DNA of 27,319 nucleotides from Gammaproteobacteria bacterium. GTDB taxonomy: Bacteria > Pseudomonadota > Gammaproteobacteria > SZUA-229. The notes below the pieces were generated by a model. The model saw only the letters and a list, made by a program, of their open reading frames with translations, searched no databases and was not told where the DNA came from. Of the stretch, positions 23,649 through 27,319 are shown one piece after another. The stretch is taken from contig DAOWFN010000061.1 in assembly GCA_030637945.1 (NCBI GenBank), positions 1-27,319 of the forward strand. Reading direction: 5' to 3'. A program made the position numbers and the translations under genes. Each line of letters begins with the position of its first letter. The stretch's first letter is position 1.

Positions 23649-24224
23649 TTACCAGCCCCAGCTTCCACCATTGCCCATCGGGTTGAAACCAGATCCATTA
23701 TTACCCCATGGCATATTAAAGTTTGATCCATTATTATTCCACGGTCCGCTGAAGCTGGATCCATTGTTGTTCCATGGCCCGCTAAAGCCTGATCCGCTAT
23801 TGTTCCATGGGCCGCTAAAATTTGTGTTGCGGTTGTATCTTTGGTTGCCTTGTGGATAAGGATTTCTGCCACGGTTATAGTTGCTATAAGCAGGTTGCCG
23901 GGAATTTTGTTTTGCGCAATCTGGTGTTGGGGTTGAAGCTTGCCGATTGGCAGCGCGAGGAGTTGGTTGATTTCTCGCAGAAGAATTCAAAGTATTATCC
24001 GTTCGAAATTTGCCTTTTTCCGGTTCGTTAACTATGTTCAGTTGCCCTAATAGTTTCTGATCAAGATCAGTAGGAGGGAAATCGCCAAATTTATTGTTAT
24101 CGTAAAATTCCTGTGGTTTATATGATCGATCAATGTTCCAGTCAGCAAGTACCGGTGTTGTAGATAAACTGTTTACCAGTAAACAAGCTGCCATCAAGCA
24201 TTTTTTAACTGATTTAGTTCTCAT
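23649..24224 (-). CDS. Secreted Asn/Gly/Pro/Trp-rich tandem-repeat protein
   Basis: A 191-residue exported protein. Residues 1-27 form a signal peptide ending PVLA before D28; I chose the second ATG because AGG lies seven bases before it. Residues 29-75 are mixed and mention DLDQKLLGQL. Residues 76-135 are rich in Asn, Gln, Pro and Arg. The C-terminal part (about 136-191) is a tandem array of 11-residue units such as FSGPWNNNGSG, each encoded by 33 bases, ending GSWGW. No enzyme fold is expected. Such Gly/Asn/aromatic-rich secreted proteins occur as envelope or sulfur-globule coat proteins in sulfur oxidisers; that role here is a guess from composition. Confidence 0.8.
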   Translation of the reverse strand: MRTKSVKKCLMAACLLVNSLSTTPVLADWNIDRSYKPQEFYDNNKFGDFPPTDLDQKLLGQLNIVNEPEKGKFRTDNTLNSSARNQPTPRAANRQASTPTPDCAKQNSRQPAYSNYNRGRNPYPQGNQRYNRNTNFSGPWNNSGSGFSGPWNNNGSSFSGPWNNNGSNFNMPWGNNGSGFNPMGNGGSWGW

Positions 24225-24401
24225 TTGCATTACCTGCTCATGCTAAAGATAGTGTCTAAACAGTAACACAACTGGTATTGCAATCAATAGAATTAATCTT
24301 GATTGGGTGAAAAGGGTCGGTTTTTTTACAGAGTCCCGGGTGGAAAATGTTTGAATAAACAGGCAATAAGTCGGAATGATAGTTAATCTATCAGGAAAAC
24401 C

Positions 24402-24935
24402 CTATTTATTATTCCCTTCGATTTCCCGGTACAAAAGTTCATAATCATTTTGCGTACGTTCACCAAAAACAGGGTCATCACTGTCCGGAACAACGGATTG
24501 AATTTTCTCCCAGTCCTTCTTTGTTAGTATGTGTTTCGCTAACGGATATATTTCCATCTCTTCGATATATAAGTGTTGCCGCTGTCTGATAAGAAACGTT
24601 GAAAGTAGATGCGCTAACTCTTCTTCTGAGAGATTGCCCTGTATATATGCTTCAAGAGATTCTCTTAAATTTCGAGTAACTACTTCCAGATCTGTATGGT
24701 CAGATATCAGGTTTTGAAGCAATTTAACTTTCTCTTCGCGTTCGAGCAAGATCGAGAAAATCATATCCTCTAATGGATGGTGTGCTTGTTCTGGATATTC
24801 CTGGATATAAACGATGATGCTCCGCATCATGGAGAGGTTCGGTATTCTGCCACGACACAAATCCAGAAATTGCATTTCTAGCAAGTTCAGTGTTCTGCAT
24901 ATATGATCATGTTCGATAAGTAGTTTGTTAAGCAT
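24402..24935 (-). CDS. Hemerythrin-like HHE-domain protein
   Basis: A 177-residue helical protein with the iron-ligand pattern of hemerythrins: EHDHICRTL near the start, HHPLEDMIF around residue 52, SDHTDLE, then a late QHLYIEEMEIYP. These His and Glu residues would bind a di-iron centre. Bacterial members carry or sense O2 or protect against oxidative or nitrosative stress. It is transcribed towards the repeat protein, with 177 bases between them. No ribosome site is clear before the ATG at 24935. Confidence 0.88.
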   Translation of the reverse strand: MLNKLLIEHDHICRTLNLLEMQFLDLCRGRIPNLSMMRSIIVYIQEYPEQAHHPLEDMIFSILLEREEKVKLLQNLISDHTDLEVVTRNLRESLEAYIQGNLSEEELAHLLSTFLIRQRQHLYIEEMEIYPLAKHILTKKDWEKIQSVVPDSDDPVFGERTQNDYELLYREIEGNNK

Positions 24936-25127
24936 AATCTTTAAGTATGATTCTAAACCCTGATGACACTTCTAACATTTATTATATTCGTTGTATATAA
25001 CTGAATACTATTGAAATATTGAATATATTCAGGTGGATGAGATGCTCTACATATTAACCTGAAAATCCAGGTGTTTTTGATTTATTAATAATTAACTCAT
25101 ACCTTATGAGCGTTTAAGTATTTATTC

Positions 25128-25141
25128 TTGATTTATATCAT
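25128..25141. promoter_or_regulatory. Possible FNR-type box upstream of yhcC-ubiU
   Basis: TTGATTTATATCAT matches TTGAT-N4-ATCAA except for the last base. No convincing -10 hexamer is found 30 bases downstream, unlike at the other FNR-type sites in the window. It would be sensible before an anaerobic quinone gene but is only a candidate. Confidence 0.35.
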
Positions 25142-25199
25142 TTCGTCTTATACGTATTTACAGAAGAATGGCCGGTCTCAGATTATTTTGGTGTATATC

Positions 25200-26168
25200 T
25201 TGAACCTGGCGCAATATGTAAATACCTTCGGTCAGGCAATGCTGGTGCGTTACGGAGAACGCGTCCATAAAATTGCCATTGATGCGGGCTTTACCTGTCC
25301 TAACCGTGACGGAAGTATTGGCCGTGGCGGTTGTACTTTTTGCAATAATGTCTCATTCAGTCCGAATGGACGCAGGCCAGATCAGATCGCTGAGCAGATT
25401 GAAGCAGGCAGGCAGGTCATCAGAAAAAGAACCGGTGCCAAAAAATATATCGCTTATTTTCAGGCTTATACCAATACCTATGCCGATGTCCGTGAACTAA
25501 GCCGTTTATATGATGAGGCGTTAAAAGAGCCTGATGTTATCGGACTTGCTGTAGGTACACGGCCGGATTGTGTTCCAGATGAAGTGCTCGATCTATTGGT
25601 CGATTATCAGCAGCAAGGTTATGAAGTTTGGCTGGAACTCGGATTGCAGTCTGCGCATGATGCAACACTTGACCGCGTTAATAGAGGACACGGCTTTACT
25701 GAATATGAGCATACGGTGTTAAAAGCACGCAGTCGTGGCATAAAAGTCTGTACACATCTCATACTTGGCCTGCCGGGTGAGTCTACCGAGCATCATATAA
25801 CTTCACTGGAGCGTGTGCTCGAACTGGGTGTCGACGGTCTCAAGTTTCATCCGCTACATGTTGTTAAGGGTACACAGCTCGCTAATGAATGGCGTCGTGG
25901 TGAATATCAACCGTTAACCATGGATGACTATGTGTCTGATGTTGTTGAACTGGTTAGTCGTACACCTGATGAAGTTATATTTCATCGCCTCACGGGCACG
26001 GCCTCGTCAGATGTTCTATTAGCACCGGCATGGTGTTCAAAAAAATGGCAGGTTCTTAACAGTATTACAACAGCATTAGCGAAACGGGCAGAACAGGTTG
26101 AAGCGTATAACTCTAACAAGAAAAACGGTTTTATTTCGCAAGCCACATTAGATTATGTGCCCGCATAA
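25200..26168 (+). CDS. yhcC: YhcC-type (TIGR01212) radical SAM protein
   Basis: A 322-residue radical SAM enzyme with the widely spaced cluster motif C33, C45, C48 (CPNRDGSIGRGGCTFC), usual for the YhcC/Elp3-like branch in place of CX3CX2C. Later motifs include LELGLQSAHD and LPGESTEH. No ATG precedes the conserved region. I chose TTG at 25200, which gives about ten residues before the conserved FG, as I remember for E. coli YhcC; GTG at 25191 is nearly as likely. Its role is not known. It is followed 40 bases later by ubiU. A near-match FNR box (TTGAT-N4-ATCAT) is at 25128-25141. Confidence 0.85.
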   Translation: MNLAQYVNTFGQAMLVRYGERVHKIAIDAGFTCPNRDGSIGRGGCTFCNNVSFSPNGRRPDQIAEQIEAGRQVIRKRTGAKKYIAYFQAYTNTYADVRELSRLYDEALKEPDVIGLAVGTRPDCVPDEVLDLLVDYQQQGYEVWLELGLQSAHDATLDRVNRGHGFTEYEHTVLKARSRGIKVCTHLILGLPGESTEHHITSLERVLELGVDGLKFHPLHVVKGTQLANEWRRGEYQPLTMDDYVSDVVELVSRTPDEVIFHRLTGTASSDVLLAPAWCSKKWQVLNSITTALAKRAEQVEAYNSNKKNGFISQATLDYVPA

Positions 26169-26208
26169 ATATGACACACAGTGCAGATACAACACAGGAG
26201 TAGTTACT

Positions 26209-27204
26209 ATGGAACTCGTATGCCCCGCTGGTAATTTGCCTTCGCTTAAAGCCGCTGTTGATAATGGTGCAAGTGCTGTATACATGGGTTTTAAAGACGA
26301 TACCAATGCACGGCATTTCGCCGGGCTTAATTTTGATGATAAACGCGCACAGGAAGGCATCCGTTATGCGCATGATCGTGGTGTAAAAGTATTTGTCGCA
26401 ATCAATACCTATCCGCAACCCTCAGGCTGGTCGCGTTGGCAGAAGTCGGTCGATCATGCCGCTGATCTGGGTGTTGATGCTTTAATCCTGGCAGACATCG
26501 GTGTGATGGATTATGCCTGCCAACGCTGGCCCGATCTTCGGCTACACCTGTCGGTACAGGGTTCTGCTACTAATGCGGAAGCAATTAATTTCTACCATCA
26601 GAACTTTGGTATACAGCGTGTGGTATTACCGCGCGTGTTGTCACTCAAGCAGGTGAAACAGGTAGCTGAAAGTAGTCCGGTACCGATCGAAGTATTTGGT
26701 TTTGGCAGCCTTTGTGTGATGGTAGAAGGGCGGTGCATATTGTCGTCTTATGTTACCGGGCGGTCACCTAATACTTTTGGTGCCTGCTCACCAGCCAATG
26801 CAGTGAGCTGGAATGAAACACCGGATGGTCTTGAAACCAGATTAAACAACATACTTATCGATAAACATGCTGAGGGGGAATCGGCAGGTTATCCAACCTT
26901 ATGTAAAGGACGCTTCAACGTTAGCGGTAATACTTATTATGCCATCGAAGAACCAACCAGTTTAAATACCCTGGAACTGCTACCTGAACTACAGTCTGTC
27001 GGTGTGGCTGCAATTAAAATTGAAGGGCGTCAGCGAAGCCCTGCTTACGTGGCACAGGTGACAAAAGTCTGGCGAGAGGCTATCGATCTCAGTGAGAAAA
27101 ATCCTGAAAGTTATCAGGCGCGATCTGACTGGATGGCGGCGCTTGAAAAAGTGTCTGAAGGTTCGCAAACAACGTTGGGCGCTTATCATCGGCCTTGGCA
27201 GTAG
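26209..27204 (+). CDS. ubiU: O2-independent ubiquinone hydroxylation protein UbiU (peptidase U32 family)
   Basis: A 331-residue protein matching my memory of E. coli UbiU (YhbU) over its whole length, from MELVCPAGNLP to TTLGAYHRPWQ. UbiU and UbiV form an iron-sulfur complex that, with the lipid carrier UbiT, hydroxylates ubiquinone precursors without O2. The four cluster cysteines fall at C169, C176, C193 and C232, the same numbers as in E. coli. AGGAG lies eight bases before the ATG. ubiV usually follows directly, but here the gene is followed by a heptamer array running to the window end. Confidence 0.95.
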   Translation: MELVCPAGNLPSLKAAVDNGASAVYMGFKDDTNARHFAGLNFDDKRAQEGIRYAHDRGVKVFVAINTYPQPSGWSRWQKSVDHAADLGVDALILADIGVMDYACQRWPDLRLHLSVQGSATNAEAINFYHQNFGIQRVVLPRVLSLKQVKQVAESSPVPIEVFGFGSLCVMVEGRCILSSYVTGRSPNTFGACSPANAVSWNETPDGLETRLNNILIDKHAEGESAGYPTLCKGRFNVSGNTYYAIEEPTSLNTLELLPELQSVGVAAIKIEGRQRSPAYVAQVTKVWREAIDLSEKNPESYQARSDWMAALEKVSEGSQTTLGAYHRPWQ

Positions 27205-27212
27205 TAGAGTGC

Positions 27213-27319
<107 letters not shown>

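Overview
The window reads as a piece of a facultatively anaerobic, H2-oxidising gammaproteobacterial chromosome. UbiU matches my memory of the E. coli protein almost throughout, including its four iron-sulfur cysteines at identical residue numbers. The Isp-type (group 1e) [NiFe]-hydrogenase layout is typical of purple sulfur bacteria and other sulfur-oxidising Gammaproteobacteria. A species cannot be named from the sequence alone.

Left part (1-5303, minus strand): a hydrogenase operon read right to left. It contains a maturation protease, a one-domain HupH-like protein, the Tat-exported small subunit, the membrane cytochrome b Isp1, the HdrD-like iron-sulfur protein Isp2, an extra unrecognised 153-residue gene, and the large subunit, which runs off the window edge. 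Divergently (5440-11894, plus strand) lies the accessory set hypC-hypA-hypB-hypD-hypF-hypE. A CRP/FNR-family box sits between the two operons. The A/B, D/F and F/E junctions each hold a different inverted-repeat element.

Middle part (11904-19918): a CPA2 cation/proton antiporter and a beta-CASP metallo-beta-lactamase nuclease directly follow hypE. A host-attachment/eRF1-like protein comes next, with a consensus FNR box. Facing these on the minus strand is a compact group: an AhpD-like protein, a P2-type cation ATPase, a five-heme c-type cytochrome, and a 55-residue four-cysteine membrane protein too short for usual ORF cut-offs.

Right part (20057-27319): a split class II (B12-dependent) ribonucleotide reductase, nrdJa-nrdJb. 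Its promoter has an FNR-type box at an activating position and two NrdR boxes 31 bp apart. A 51-residue gene overlaps the end of nrdJb. Then come a secreted Asn/Gly/Pro-rich repeat protein, a hemerythrin-like protein (both minus strand), a YhcC-type radical SAM protein, and ubiU of the O2-independent ubiquinone pathway. The window ends in a heptanucleotide tandem repeat.

The shared theme is growth at low oxygen: H2 uptake into the quinone pool, quinone synthesis and deoxynucleotide synthesis without O2, and FNR-type sites placed alike in front of three units. The main unexplained items are the extra gene inside the Isp operon, the two hidden small proteins, the ATPase-cytochrome operon, and the repeated insertion of palindromic elements at operon junctions.
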